NCBI GenBank assembly: GCA_019054805.1
Contig: JAHQIY010000001.1
Span: 558,001-622,000, forward strand
Length of the DNA: 64,000 nucleotides
Direction of reading: 5' to 3'
Source of the DNA: Brachionus manjavacas
Lineage: Eukaryota > Rotifera > Eurotatoria > Ploima > Brachionidae
The notes under the pieces: generated by a model
What the model was told of the DNA's origin: nothing
What the model saw: only the letters and a program-made list of their open reading frames with translations
The model's database searches: none
In this document: one piece after another, positions 12,986-25,215 of the stretch
Position numbering within the stretch: the stretch's first letter is position 1
Layout of the letters: the number at the start of each line of letters is the position of its first letter
Program-made: the position numbers and the translations under genes

Positions 12986-14739
12986 AAATGGTGTCTATTA
13001 AGTGCTAATATTTTTTTGCCAGATATCATTAGGTCATAAAATTTTTAACTGGTATTACAGGATAAAATGAGCATCAAATGAAAATTAAACAGGAATTTTC
13101 ATTAAAAAATTATTACTTATTTTTAAAGATGGAAAATACGATTTTCAAAACTATTTCAAATCGATTCTAAAACACAAATAAAAATATTTTTTCTAGATTT
13201 ATTTATTTAAAGCGTGAGTTAAAAAAATCAATGGGAGTTAAAAAACGAAGAGTGTTAAAGAGCTTTTTTGGATAAAAGAGAGTTTTTTCTCTAATTAAAA
13301 CTAAGTTTACCTATGCTAATTGTTTGTTCTAATTTTCAAGGAAATTAAACTTTTTTTTTCAGAAAAATTAATTCCGATTTCTAAATTAAAAAAACAGAAT
13401 TAAAAAATTTTTATTTTTTATTTGTACCATTAAGTTTTTTTTAGTTTAAATCTGAACTTTTAGGGTTATATTCAAAACAGGATATAAGTGCAAATATTCA
13501 AGCTTTTATTCAAGTCGAGTTTTACTTTTAATTGGAATTGGATAAACTGAGTACAAACGAAAGAACAAAAGCTGATTAAAAATATTTTTATGGCAAAAAA
13601 TAAATGGAATTTTTTAAGGCTGCATCTCTTTTTAAAAGGCTTTTCTCCACTGTACAAATAAGCCTCAGAATGTGCTTAGAGCAGTTATTTCGATCAAAAT
13701 TTTAAAAAGGTAAAAAAATTCAAACCAACAGATTTATTTAAAGAAAATAAATTGAGATAAAAATTATTACTTTATTATAGACAGTTGAGATTAATAAATA
13801 GTTTTTTTTTGTTTAGAATAGCTACATGGCATTAATAATCTTTTCTATTACAAACAGTCAGTTGTTAATCGATTCTGAATTGTGTACCAATAATTTACCA
13901 CGCGCGTTTGTAAATTTATAGACTCAATTTATGTTTTTGTTTTTTTAATTTTTCTCAACATCAAATTGAAAAAAAATAAGAAAACTTCTTAAGGTAAGAA
14001 AATAAAAACCTATCCTTAGAGAATATTTTAAAGATATTTTTTTCAGGACTGAATTAAAAATTGTCTTTCCAAATGGTAATTTAACTTTTTGTCGCCCCAA
14101 AATTTATTTTGATGGACATTAAGTAAAAAAGCTTTGAATTGTCTAAAATCATAATTTTAATTAAGTAAAAAAAGTTCAATAAGGATTATTTTAATTTCAA
14201 AAATATTATATTTTAATGAGAAAAATATTTAATTTACTGTTAAGAGAAGTAGAAAATTTAATCAAAATTTTAATTCGAAAAATCTGTCACATTTCTATAC
14301 CATATTGATCCTTTTTTTAAATTAAATTTTAAAACATTAAAAGCTTTTGGTCAGATGATATATTAGATTTTTTTTCTTTTAAAATCTTTTAAATTTTTGA
14401 ACAAAACGGAAGAAGATTACAAATTATATTCAACTCAACCAAAAAAAAATCGAGTCACCTCTCGATCATTTCCTTAAATTTGTTCCGCTTTCAGAAGACT
14501 AACTACAAAGGCTTTTTTTCTGAGAAATAATCTAATCTAATCTATTCAAGATTTATAAGATTGTAAATTTAAACTTTCATAATTAATTTTTATTTAGATT
14601 AAAAGCTGATTATTTAGATATTTTCTTGGTATAATCATCCACAAGATCTTTCAAATCTAATGAGAAAAAATTCAATTTTATTAACATTTCATCAGAATTA
14701 TGTTTTTTCTATATTTTTTCAAAATAACTATCAAGTGCC

Positions 14740-14820
14740 TGAAAGGAAGGACTAAGTCTCCATTCCAAGCGGCCAAGGCTTTGCCTAAACTACTCTTTAA
14801 ATAAATAAATCAAAAAAAAA
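14740..14820 (+). repeat. Hairpin tail fragment (AGGCTTTGCCT type)
   Basis: GAAGGACTAAGTCTCC, then CAAGGCTTTGCCTAAAC containing the palindrome AGGC-TTT-GCCT, then CTCTTTAAATAAATAAATC and an A run. This looks like the 3' end of another short retroelement family. Confidence 0.4.
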
Positions 14821-16834
14821 ATAATTCCAATAGAATTTCACACTTAATCAATAAAGATTATTTTTATCTAGAAAAAAATTATCAATTCAGAGGGTTTTTT
14901 GCTTCATCTGACAATGATTTTACTAATTTGTTTTTTTAACATTTAGTCATTCACTTTTTCCCACTTATAAAATATCATAAGTTGAAAATCAACAAAAAAT
15001 ACTTAAATTATTCTTTCCAAAGATTGATGTGAATTCACCGGCTTTAATACTAAAAATAAAATCAATTTTAAATTAATAAATATTTTGTGACTAGTGGCAC
15101 TAAAATATTTTTTTTTATTTTTACCTAAATTTTAATTTAATTTTCTATTTTATAGAGGTTGAAAAGTATTTTTTTTAAATGCAAAATTTAAAATTTTTTT
15201 ATTCGAATCAGTGCTTTAAAAATATCTTTTTTAAAACAACAAAAAAAATCTAATTTATTATGCGAGCAATTTTAAAATTAATTTTTTTTTAAATTTAATC
15301 TAATTAACTACGAATAGTAGGTGCATTTTTTAGAAGTAAACGCAAACAAACACTTAAGACTAGATTTATAATTGATTTAAAAGTTCTTTCATGATTTGCG
15401 CAGTTTGTTATTTTAAAAGAACATTTTTGTTCGCTATTCTAAAACAAATATTTAAATTTAATGTAAATAATATTTATTTTCATTTACTAAGTAACCAAAA
15501 TGATCTCTTTAATTAAATTATGTAATAAATCAATTAAATTGATCTAAATTGAATTTATTTTTCTGAATTTAAACACATTTCTTTTGTTTTGTTTTTTTAA
15601 ATAATTTTGTCAAAAAAAAACTAATTAAACGGGAGGACAGCTGATTTTTTTATTAAAATTTTTCAAATATTCTGCAACTTTGATGAAAAAATTTATTAAA
15701 AAAAATAATTACTTTACAACAAATGGGCTCTATGATTCATCTTTAATTGAGTTGAAAGATGATTTAAGCAAGAGTATGATCATAAATGAGCATATGGTCG
15801 AACAAATCTCATTTAAAAATATTATTCCAATAGTTAAAAAAGTTCAAGTATTTTAATTGAAACGTTAATTGCTGTACCAATTGACAATGCTATTAGTAAT
15901 TGTCTGGAAAGCTTTTTGCTCAAGCAGAAGATCTAGAGAAACATTTAGAAGCTAAATTTTGATTTAAAACAGAATAGTTGAGCTTGATTTGGGATAAATG
16001 GTCTTAGAGATTAGATTGAAGAGCGGCGGCGAACAATTAATGGCAAGGCTTTTAAATTAAAAATTTCCAAAAGAATTTTCTTGAAGTTAAAAAGGTTTTT
16101 TTGAAAAATAGATAGAAGATAAATTATAATTCACTATTTAGCTAGACAAGAAGTCATTAGACCGACAAGATCAAGTTTGGTCCCATCGCAGAATCAGATA
16201 TTTCATTTTAAATCGAAAACAAATAGCTATTTCGATTAATAATAAATTTCTAAAATATTTTCTGCCTAGTTGTTGGCTTCTCTACACAATCAATAAATCA
16301 ATTTATTCATTAGAAATTTTATTTTAGTATTTTGATAGTTCTAAAGTAGCAAAAAAAGCTTTTGTTCATTTGGCCAAGTGGCAGCACATGGCAAACATTG
16401 GCCGTGAATTAAGGCCAAATCTAATTTTTCTGACCACTCATTTTTACTTCAAATTAAAGCCTATTTAAATTTAGTCTGTGACCCATTTTCTAAGCCATCT
16501 ACTAAGTGCCCTCGATGTCATTTTTTATCTTGCTGTTGCCATTGGCATGTTTTTTAAACAAAAGGAGAACTTAGGATTACAAGGACAAGACGGAAGTTTG
16601 AAATCAGCTTTTTTGGAGAGAAAAAATAATCTAGAGAGCTCGAAATTGGTCTCTTAGGAAACACTCAAATTTATGCTATTACGCAAAATATTTTTTAATT
16701 TAGTAGTAATTTATTTTGGAGCATATTGAGCAATATCAAGTTAGATAGAAAATAAAAGAGGCGGATTGTGTAATGAATTTTGGCTCAAATGTCATATGGA
16801 TGAGTTTTATTAGGCACGAGTTGCATTGTCATAA

Positions 16835-16908
16835 GCACCGGTTAGACTGCATCATAAGACTCGCACTGAATCTTGTGCGTCTCATAACCGGATTGAGTGT
16901 TTTTTTTT
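16835..16908 (+). other. GC-rich imperfect hairpin followed by a T run
   Basis: CCGGTTA near 16,839 pairs with TAACCGG near 16,890. Nested inside, CGCAC pairs with GTGCG around an 8-nt loop, with AGA/TCT continuing past a bulge. A run of nine T follows. The folded segment is about 55 nt long and much less A/T-rich than its surroundings. It could be a small RNA, a decayed tRNA-like sequence or the core of a lost repeat; no canonical tRNA A/B box pair was found. Confidence 0.3.
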
Positions 16909-17490
16909 CTCAAAGACAATTCTCTTGTTTTCGACTTCTGTCGACTTCCGAATGTTACCTCAAGTCAAGTGAACTTGTAAATATGATCAATTTTTTTGAT
17001 GTGGAATTTAAATGGAGAAAAGTTTGTAATTTAGATGTCATTTTTTGAATTTATTTAAAACAAAAATTTTGTATCAACTCAATAGTGCTTTGGTCACGAA
17101 ACATTTTGAGATGAGATTTTTTTTGTCTTCCAGTTCATTCTCTTTAGGCACGTAAAGTAAGCCTACTAATCCAGTGATATTGGCAAAGAGGCAGCAACAA
17201 ATATATGAAAGAAATTACATAGTAAAATGCTAGCATGTAATTTTGGACGTAGACATTTTTTAAAATATTATAATTAAATATTAAATTATTTATTTATTTC
17301 AAAAACACCACTTGGGTGATGAAAGTAAATATAAAAATCAAACTAGAAAAAAAATTAAATTCGTTAAATTCGTTTTGTTAGTTTCTAAATAAATTTTATA
17401 TTGACAAAATACTAATCCGAATTTTGTTTTGTTTTTAATAATCTAAAATTATGCAAAAATAAAATAAAATGGGTGCGATGGGTGGTTGCT

Positions 17491-17727
17491 TCAGAAGGCT
17501 TTGGTAAGTGACTCTATTATTTTCCTTCTTGTTTCTTCACGGTACTCTTTGTTTAGGCCAAATTTTATCGATTCGGCAATTCCATTTTTTTCTCTGGATG
17601 TACAGAGTTGTTCATTGATTGATACAAAATTGGATAAATAATATGTAAACACTTTTTTTTTTTTTAATAGTTTATTTAATAAATTTTTTAAATGACTTCG
17701 AGTAATCAAGCTCCTCTCGCTATTCAT
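17491..17727 (-). CDS. Small unrecognised open frame (78 aa)
   Basis: An ATG-initiated frame of 78 codons, highly charged, with a Lys-rich stretch near residue 22 and a C-terminal EEYREETRRKII-like helix. Codon use in its second half is more varied than in random A/T frames here, which is the only reason it is listed. No family recognised; it may be part of an exon or a transposon remnant, or be spurious. Confidence 0.2.
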   Translation of the reverse strand: MNSERSLITRSHLKNLLNKLLKKKKVFTYYLSNFVSINEQLCTSREKNGIAESIKFGLNKEYREETRRKIIESLTKAF

Positions 17728-17899
17728 ATAGACACATTTTTAAATAGAGCTAGAGTTTAAATAATTTCAAAAAGAACAAACGACAAATACATTTTAGGAA
17801 AGCTTTGAACTGTCGAAGTATTTTAGTGACTGAAACAATTTTTTAAGTATCTAATAAACAAATTTTTCTAACCCTAACTTTATTGTATCTTTTTTTTTT

Positions 17900-18015
17900 A
17901 AATAGATTTGGGAAAACCCTGGGTTCGTTCGAAAGGCAATAGCCTTCGTTTTAACCCTCATGCTTGGGAGCTTTTTACAAAATTAAATCATTGATAAAAA
18001 AAAAAAAAAAATTTT
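17900..18015 (+). repeat. Retroelement-like 3' tail ending in poly(A)
   Basis: A GC-richer segment (AAACCCTGGGTTCGTTCG, then AAGGCAATAGCCTTCG) is followed by AACCCTCATGCTTGGGAGC and a 15-bp A run. GGC-AATA-GCC is a short hairpin. AACCCTCATG also occurs at about 25,106 in another repeat. It may be a SINE or non-LTR 3' end. Confidence 0.4.
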
Positions 18016-18825
18016 TGTATTTTGAATTGAGTATTAACTTTATTGTATCTAATTTAGCATTTTAAACATCGGATAAAGCAACAGTTAAAAAGTAATCCTA
18101 AATAGGGATAATTGATTAATTGATTGAGAATGCTCATTGAGAATAATCGAACTCTACATTTGCTTTTCAAAAGATTAATCAACTAACATAGAAAAATACA
18201 GTGCCCGTTAAAATTTCAGATTTAGCAATTACATAAAATTTGATACCTTTTTTTTTGATGTTTGTTCGATAGATTAGATTCAAATTTGTGTTATTACTAA
18301 TATGAACTTTAAGTAAATAGAGTTTTTCTTTATTTGGTGCAACAACGTCACTAGAAATCATGGCATCATATTTTTATTTTTTTTAGTAGACCAAGTGGGA
18401 GTCTTTCAACTCACCTAGTTTAATTACTTAAGACTTTTTCTATGACAGATATATTTTTTGAAATTTTCAGTAAAATTTAGCATTTTTTTAGATTAAATAT
18501 CTTTTTTTTTTTGTTTCAAAAGTCAGTCACTGAAATTAATGCAAGTCTATTAGCTCATTTATTAATTAGAGTCTGAAATGCCTATGGTTTTGTTGATCAG
18601 AATTGCTAGTCTGAACGAATAGTTAAATTTTGCCAAATTCGTTTGTTCTTTTGACGTAAAGCGCCTGGGTCTGTCTACTCGTGCATTTAGCCAAAAGCTA
18701 TTCATGCTCTCAGGCCATCTAGCCGCTCACAGTGCTAAGTAAGTTGATCTGATAAGTGAAATAAAATTGATTAAGTTTTAAGGACTCTTAAAAAAAAAAT
18801 TTAATAATTATTTTTAGCATAATTT

Positions 18826-18972
18826 AAGAGGTCAAGGTCGCTTTTTAAACTTGACCCTTGGGCTAAAGTCAAGTTAATTCCATTTTAAATAATACCTTGA
18901 CCTCAACCTATTAGAGGTCAAGGTCGCTTTTTAAACTTGACCCTTGGGCTAAAGTAAAGTTAATGGCCTTAT
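18826..18972. repeat. Two direct copies of a 49-bp unit with TCAAGGTCG sites
   Basis: A 49-bp unit beginning AGAGGTCAAGGTCGC occurs at about 18,828 and again at about 18,913, differing by one base (AAGTCAAG versus AAGTAAAG near the end). The copies are 85 bp apart, and CCTTGACCTCAACC lies between them in inverted sense. TCAAGGTCG fits the extended half-site bound by FTZ-F1/ERR-type nuclear receptors; whether it functions so is unknown. Confidence 0.6.
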
Positions 18973-19684
18973 GATCTGACAGAGTTAGTCAGGTCCAAGT
19001 ACAGTAGGAAAAATACAAATGGAGATATAAGTAGAAATAAAATTTTTTTTCTAGGCACTACGTTCGACTCACAATTAACCTTGACTCTTATGGTTGAAGA
19101 TATTAAAAAACGAGTCAATTTTAAAATATAGAGTTTCAAAATAGCATAATTGAAAAAACATAGTCAATATAATGAAAAATTATGATCCAAATAAAAAATT
19201 ATGATTTGTGAGTTAATTGAATAGATAATTTAAAGTGATTAAGAAATTGAGGAATGATATTTTGAACTGTTTATTTTAATAAAGCTATTTTGAGTGTACA
19301 TTTTTTTTGTAATTTTGATGATGCTAATTTGAAAATTTCCCAAAAAAAGGGTTAATTTTTTCTTTTTTTTCCCTTCAAATGGTATTCACTTTTTTAATTT
19401 ATTTTTATTGTAACTAATTTTAAATTACAATGGTCAAAGGAGTTCTACTACGCAAGGCCATTTTAAATAATAAATAAACATTTAATTAAAATTTGATTAA
19501 AATATTGTCAAACAAAATATGTGTAGGATAGTGCAATTGGTTGACTAGGATTGCACCACCTCCGCGCCTGATTCTGCTTATGTATTTATTAACAGTTTGA
19601 TTACATCTATTTATCCGCAAGCACATTAGTCTCATATCACTTCAATTACTATATAAAGCATTTGTAGTGAACATTCAAGATATA

Positions 19685-19945
19685 TTGAATACCCAACTCC
19701 ATTGTGTAATTGCTACCATACTATTTCTTCTTTTTTTCCTGAAACTTGAACTATTTAAACATGTGCCACATGAAACAATCTTTTCCAATTTATGTCTTTT
19801 CAACTTTAATTTTTTTTAGCTTATTTACTCTATTTTGATTCTTTTTTTTATCTAATTTTATTAACTTTAATTTTATTTTTATTTTATTCTGAAGGAGCTT
19901 TAGCTCGGTACAGAAAACAAATAAATAAAATAAAAAAAAATAAAC
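19685..19945 (+). mobile_element. Non-LTR retrotransposon 3' UTR copy with terminal hairpin
   Basis: The segment begins ACTCCATTGTGTAATTGCTA, continues through pyrimidine-rich DNA (TATTTCTTCTTTTTTTCCTG), and ends with CTGAAGGAGCTTTAGCTCGG plus (AAATA)n. The same order occurs at 20,370-20,595 and 47,335-47,600. The last copy is fused to a reverse transcriptase frame, which identifies the family as a non-LTR element 3' end. GAGCT-TT-AGCTC (19,895-19,906) forms a 5-bp stem. Confidence 0.65.
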
Positions 19946-20369
19946 ATTTAGCTTCATACATTATTTACAATCTTTCTATATACAATAATTATACTATTTA
20001 TGGTCTTCGAATTTAGTGGCTCACAGAAACCTGGCGCCACTCCTTTTTTCCATCTTTAGAACAAACTATTTACACACAAAAAATTCTTTCTTCTACAAAT
20101 CCCCTATTTAAAAATACAACATTATGTGACTTAAATACTTATACATAAGATAATCTCTACAAATCGTAAATAGCTTCAATTAACGACTTTTCTTATTTTC
20201 AGAATCTAACATTAAAAGAATTTAGGACTTGAAAAGCTTAAAATTTTAAATGCTCTGATCGACTTTTTGAGCTGTGTGAGAGAAATGTTGGAGTAAAACT
20301 GAGTCATTCTGTTCCATTGGTAACCAGACGAGTAGTGCCTAAAGGGTTTCGCATCAAGATTCATCGAAT

Positions 20370-20595
20370 TACTAACCCGATTCCACTGTGTAATTGTTAC
20401 CTTGCTATTTCTTCTTTTTTTCTTGAAGCTTCAACTTTGTAAACACGTGTCACATGCAACTTTAAATTTCAATTTATCTCATTTTAATTTCATTCTTTTC
20501 CAGCCTATTTTACTTTATTTTTTTTTCCATTTTATATTTTATTCTGAAGGAACATTAGCTCGGTGCAGAAAAAAAAATAGATTAGCAAAAGAAAA
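20370..20595 (+). mobile_element. Second copy of the non-LTR 3' UTR
   Basis: It starts ATTCCACTGTGTAATTGTTACC and ends CTGAAGGAACATTAGCTCGGTG, with A-rich DNA after it. It is more diverged than the 19.7-kb copy; the hairpin stem is damaged (GGAACATTAGCTC). Confidence 0.6.
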
Positions 20596-20687
20596 ATGAC
20601 TCACAACTATGAGAAAACGTCACAATTTAAGTTCATTCCTTACAATCTTAGAGAATTACATTATTAAATAGCTTAATTAGAACTAAA

Positions 20688-20768
20688 ATAAAATAAAGAT
20701 AAAACCTATTTATAAAATAGGTAAATAAAATAAAGATAAAACCTATTTATAAAATAGGTTTTATTTTG
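20688..20768. repeat. Tandem duplication of a 37-bp unit with an internal palindrome
   Basis: AAATAAAATAAAGATAAAACC plus TATTTATAAAATAGGT is repeated twice in tandem. Each unit contains ACCTATTTATAAAATAGGT, a near-perfect palindrome. Confidence 0.7.
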
Positions 20769-21014
20769 TAAGTGCAAAATTATTAAATAGTCATCTCAAT
20801 ATATATATATTTGTCAGTCGTTTAGTTTTTTTGTCAGAATAATTAGTTTTTTATTGTCAGCTAAAATAGATTAAATTAGTCACCACTTTTAGTTATTTTT
20901 GTCATCTTAAAAAAATTAAATTTGTCACCCCCAAAAATTTAAGTCGTTAAAAACTTTGCTAAAAACTAAGCATTAGAGAGAATACCTTTTCCAGGGTTGT
21001 TTAAAAGTCACAAG

Positions 21015-21150
21015 TCTCAACCCTGGTTTAAGAGTTCGGGTATGCTGTAGATTAGTTAGAATAAAAATTAATAATTAAACTTTAATTAATTAATTATAAT
21101 ATTTAATTTAATTGTTCATATGGTAATTTGATTATTGAAATGACGTAAAA
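21015..21150. repeat. Dispersed repeat, copy B
   Basis: CCCTGGTTTAAGAGTTCGGG, TGTAGATTAGTTAGAA, ATTAA-rich DNA and TTGAAATGACG appear in the same order as in the copy at 3,349-3,482. Confidence 0.45.
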
Positions 21151-21208
21151 AAATGTTTAAGAAGAGTTGAAAAGAAATCTAGAAAAATCAAGTCAGTCTT
21201 AATAATAT

Positions 21209-21872
21209 GTTACCGTAAATTTCTAAAACACGTAAATTTAAAAACTTACTGGTCTAGCAGTAAAAATGTTAAACATAAAAAAACGAATAAATTTTAGATA
21301 TTTACTCATATTTCTTTTGTATTAGTAATTTACTGAAACAAGTTATATTTTTAAAATAAAAATTAAGAAATATTTTTCTCTTTGAGTTTTAGTAATTTAC
21401 TGGAATCTTTTTAGTTAATTACTGAAATAGTGTAATCAAAAATTTATTTGTTTTTTCAGCTTGAATTCCCTCCATGACATCTTAAGTTATACAACTGGGA
21501 TTTTTTGCAACCGCATCGATTTGTCATACAGTGCAGTTGCATTTTACCATACCTTGAACATCAAGGATGTTTCTGGAAAATATTTCTTACTTCTTGTCAT
21601 CATTTTTTGTGCTCGTTTTTGTTGATTATCACTTACATTATTTCTTATAACCAACAAAGAATTGGCTTTATCGATAATATCATAAATAGGAAGATCTTCG
21701 TTTGATATATTACTGAAACTAAAAAAATGTTTTACATAATTAATAACTGAAAAGTAAATTTAAAAAATTACTAGTAAAAAAACAAAACATAATTTTATTC
21801 CTATTTGTTTTACATTTTTACTGGTAGAACAGTAAATTTAAAAATTAACGTGTTATATAAATTTACTGTTAC
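21209..21872. mobile_element. 664-bp DNA transposon remnant with about 65-bp terminal inverted repeats
   Basis: The left end (GTTACCGTAAATTT, AACACGTAAATTT, then CTTACTGGTCTAGCAGTAAAAATG) is matched in inverse at the right end (CATTTTTACTGGTAGAACAGTAAATTT, then ACGTGTTATATAAATTTACTGTTAC). The arms span about 65 bp each with scattered mismatches. Internally, on the minus strand around 21,480-21,560, a Cys-rich motif reads KCNCT, then after a frameshift CMTNRCGCKKSQLYNLRCHGG. This resembles the CXC-type cysteine cluster attached to some eukaryotic transposon integrases. No clear target duplication was seen. The element is inactive. Confidence 0.55.
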
Positions 21873-23478
21873 ATCAAACAAAAATCTTTTATTAAATATG
21901 TTTATTATGAAATTTTTGGTTTTGAGAAATTCAGTAAAAAATGAAAAAAAAATTGAATAACTTTTTTTCTAAAGGTTTAAACTTAGTTCTGTAAATGCAA
22001 TATAGTGCAACATTCAAAGCTGCATCAAATATCAAAGCCTGCTAAATTTGCTGAGTTATGCAGAAATTAAATTTCAATATAATCGAGCGTGGTGCATTTT
22101 GCAGAGATTCTGCACACCATTAGCAGACTTTTACCGTTGATGCAACTTTGAATGTTGCACCATGCTGGATTTACATTTAAATTGAAATTAAACAAATTTT
22201 CGTTTTTTTTTTATAATGTTGAAAATTACAAAATTATTTTGAAAAATCATTTTTTTCATTTTTTTTTTATATTAGAAAATATTAGAGGCAAATGGAAGTT
22301 TATGATCAAAATTTCATAGTCATGCTCAAAAAAATTATAATTTGAATAAAGGTTTTTTAGTTCTTTATTATTTATAATTTGATGTAGAGGCAAATTCTTT
22401 TTTTTTTACTACATCATGTTTACCGGTATTGTGATATTCAGTACAAAATGATAAAAAAAAATAGAAAAAAATAGAAAAAAATGTAAGAAAGTTATTTAAT
22501 TTCTTTACACTTTGTTCTGTTCTTTTGTACTGAACTTCAAAAAACCTGTTTACCCAAAATCTAGAATTTTGAATAATTCTGCATCAATAAAATTTTTGCA
22601 TACATTAAATGTTTTCAATGAAAAAATGCTTCGACAATAAATTTTAATAATATAAAATACTTGATAACCTTTTTAATTAAAACTTTTGCGTTTGATTATT
22701 ATATTCAGATCAAAAATTTGAATTTTTAAAATTTGGAATAACACAAAAAGGAAAGTATTTTATTGATAAATTAAATGTAAAATGATAAAGATTTTTTTTT
22801 AATTCATATAATTTTTAATCAAGAACTTAATAAATAGTTGTTACTGAAAAGAGGCATATATCCGCTGGAAACAGCCCTTAAGCCCAACTCCTAATTTATT
22901 TTTCAACTTAGAATAGAAATTGAGAATATTGTATTATAATTTAATAAACCCTCTATTTGTTCAGTAGATAATTCAAGTGCAGTAGCATTATCAGAAATTG
23001 AAACCTAATTATTATGAACTATACGTTTTGATCTTGATTTTTTTTTACTCAAGGTGAGGAATTTGTAGGTTGTTTTAAGATATTTTTATTCTCTTTTTTT
23101 TGTTTATTTACGTTGTGAAATTAGGAATTTGTTTAATTACTTTGTTTTAAGTTGTAATAATGAAATTAATTGCTTTCTATGAAAAAAGTTCTATGAAAAT
23201 TGATGCTTTGAAACTTTCGACTATAGTGCAATGAAAATGTCTGCTGTGAAAAAAAAGCATCTTATGGAAAAAAAATACTATGAAACATTGGAATCAATAG
23301 TTATTATAGTAATGAACTACAACAGTGATCTATGGAACGAGACCAGGTTTAGGCTCTCAATAGTAGCTGTCTGATTTTTAGTTATTTATATTTAAATAAA
23401 ATATAAAGAAAAAAGAAAAGTCAAAAATCAAAAAAGTAGATTTTGTTCCAGAAGTGATCTTTTTCAAACCATTGAATT
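21873..23478. other. A/T-rich DNA without recognised genes
   Basis: Between 21,990 and 22,170 there are inverted words around GTGCAACATTCAAAG and TTTGAATGTTGCACCATG, about 140 bp apart, which could be the arms of a small inverted-repeat element. No coding frame was recognised. Confidence 0.4.
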
Positions 23479-24233
23479 CAAATTATTTTGGTAGTAAAAA
23501 TTATGAAAATAATAGCAAAAATTTTATAGTAAAAATAGCAAAATAAATTTATCATAAGTAAAAATAAAAAAAAATGGTAAATTATCATATCAAATATTTA
23601 TTAATGAAAAAATCCACAAATTACTTTGAAATGTTTTTTTTTAGTGTTATTTTATGGATTTTTTCTAGGACGGCTTCTCATTCTTGGAGCTAAATTTGAA
23701 GATGTTGTTGGTTGTACAATAGTTTGAATGTCATTATTAATTTCGGCTTGATCGTGATCATTATCATTTTCGTTCGAAAGTGGATCTTTGTTGATTGATT
23801 GAAGCATCTTCCTCGCTTTTTATTTGCCTCAAGATTGAGATAAGCTAGGAAAGTCAGTATAGTTTCAGTGTCCTCTTCATTGCTTTGTGCCACCAGAATT
23901 GATGTAGGTGAAGATTCGGTATCGCTCATTTTTAGTTTTTAAATTTTCAGATTCGTATATTTTAATTTCAAAACTTTTGTATATTATATAAACTAATAAG
24001 TGATAATGCTATCAATCAAAAATTAAATTTATAATTAATCTGTAGGAGCCTTGTATATAAATTATAAATTTACTATTGGAAAATTACTTTTACTACTAAA
24101 TAATTTATTTTACTATTAACAACCTTTTTTTAATACTTTTTAATTTAATTTACTACGTGTAATATTTGCTACGATTTTTTATTAAATTTGCTACTAGTTT
24201 AATTATTTTTGCTACTGGATTAAATTGTAAGCT
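23479..24233 (-). mobile_element. Mutator-like non-autonomous element, copy 1
   Basis: The ends are long degenerate inverted repeats built from AGTAGCAAAA/AGTAAAAT-type words (left about 23,479-23,575; right about 24,070-24,233, with TTTGCTACTAGTTTAATT and GCTACTGGATTAAAT). The same right end occurs at 37.8-37.9 kb. Inside, on the minus strand from 23,929, is a frame beginning MSDTESSPTSILVAQ, homologous to the start of the frame at 37,645 but frameshifted after about 25 residues. No perfect target duplication was found for this older copy. Confidence 0.6.
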
Positions 24234-24235
24234 TA

Positions 24236-24312
24236 TTTCCATTAATTTTATTTTATATTTCAATTCTGTAGGAGCCTTAGCTCGACAAAGAAAAACAAAT
24301 AAATCAAAAATT
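24236..24312 (+). repeat. Hairpin tail fragment next to the Mutator-like element
   Basis: TATTTCAATTCTGTAGGAGC, then CTTAGCTCGACAAAG, then AAACAAATAAATC. It is the last part of the same non-LTR 3' UTR family as at 19.7 kb, immediately to the right of the transposon end. Confidence 0.5.
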
Positions 24313-24639
24313 AGATTAATTACGGCAAAATGTAAGCAATTTTTAATTTTTTCATTTTAATATTATTGTATTTTTTGTGCAATATTTCAAAAAACCGAAT
24401 AAAAAATTCTTCGAAATATTGCACAAAAAATTTCAATTACTCAATTACTAATAAAAAAAAATCCTTAGATAATTAAAAGTGCGTTAAAAAATAAAAGAAT
24501 TAGCAACACCTGGTTTAGATCATTAGATCGTATTCACAACCTAATTTTTTAAAAAGTTGCCTTATCACACCTTAAATGAAATAAATTTTTTCAAGTTAAC
24601 TTTTGAACACAAGTTCAGAATAGAGCAAAGTGACAGAAT

Positions 24640-25215
24640 CTTGGAAAAAAAGCAAGTTCAACTATGATACCTAAGAAAACTTAGGACTCATCCTACCGAA
24701 GAGTTTACATATGTACCCTTGGGTCCGTCTATGCTCCTTGTTAAACACTCATGGTTAAGTTAATCAACTTGTCAGTGATATCGACAAAGATGTCGCTTCA
24801 TCACATATTCTCCCGCTTTTATAAAGCGAATGCTAGGAAACTGTTTATCATTGTGACCAGTGCCGGATCACCAGTGACCGGGACCAGCCATAGACTCTTA
24901 TTTTTCCCAGGTACTAACTGATATTCGTCAGATAGCCTTTGCGCCCAATATAAACATAGCTGCCACAAAGAAGCACTTTTATTTGTATTCTGAGGGCTTT
25001 TGTCCTCGTCGCTAGATGTAATGTTTTCATTAGTATCCTTGGGCTTATCCGATCTTCTCAAAAGGCGCATTGAAGAAGCTATTTATTCATTCCTTGTCAA
25101 CTTAAACCCTCATGGTTAATCAATTTACCAGTGATATCGACAAAGATGTTGCTATTATTATCATTATTATTATTTATTTCAATGAACGCCTTGAAGGCGA
25201 TGTAAAAAAAAAAAA
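24640..25215. repeat. Composite repeat with duplicated 45-bp block and hairpin tail
   Basis: A block containing CTCATGGTTAA, then CAGTGATATCGACAAAGATG and TGCT, is present at about 24,748-24,792 and again at about 25,108-25,152 in the same orientation. The segment ends with GAACGCCTTGAAGGCGATGT (hairpin GCCTT-G-AAGGC) and an 18-bp A run. On the minus strand 25,070-24,819 is an 83-codon frame (LWQLCLYWAQRLSDEYQLV is its most protein-like part) that could be a retroelement ORF fragment; I do not recognise it. Confidence 0.45.

Larger units (their letters stand above)
10723..16772. other. A/T-rich gene-poor stretch
   Basis: No convincing coding sequence in either strand. It contains several short retroelement-tail-like pieces, listed separately, and an alternating TA run at about 11,480-11,520. 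Otherwise it is low-complexity A/T DNA. Confidence 0.6.
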
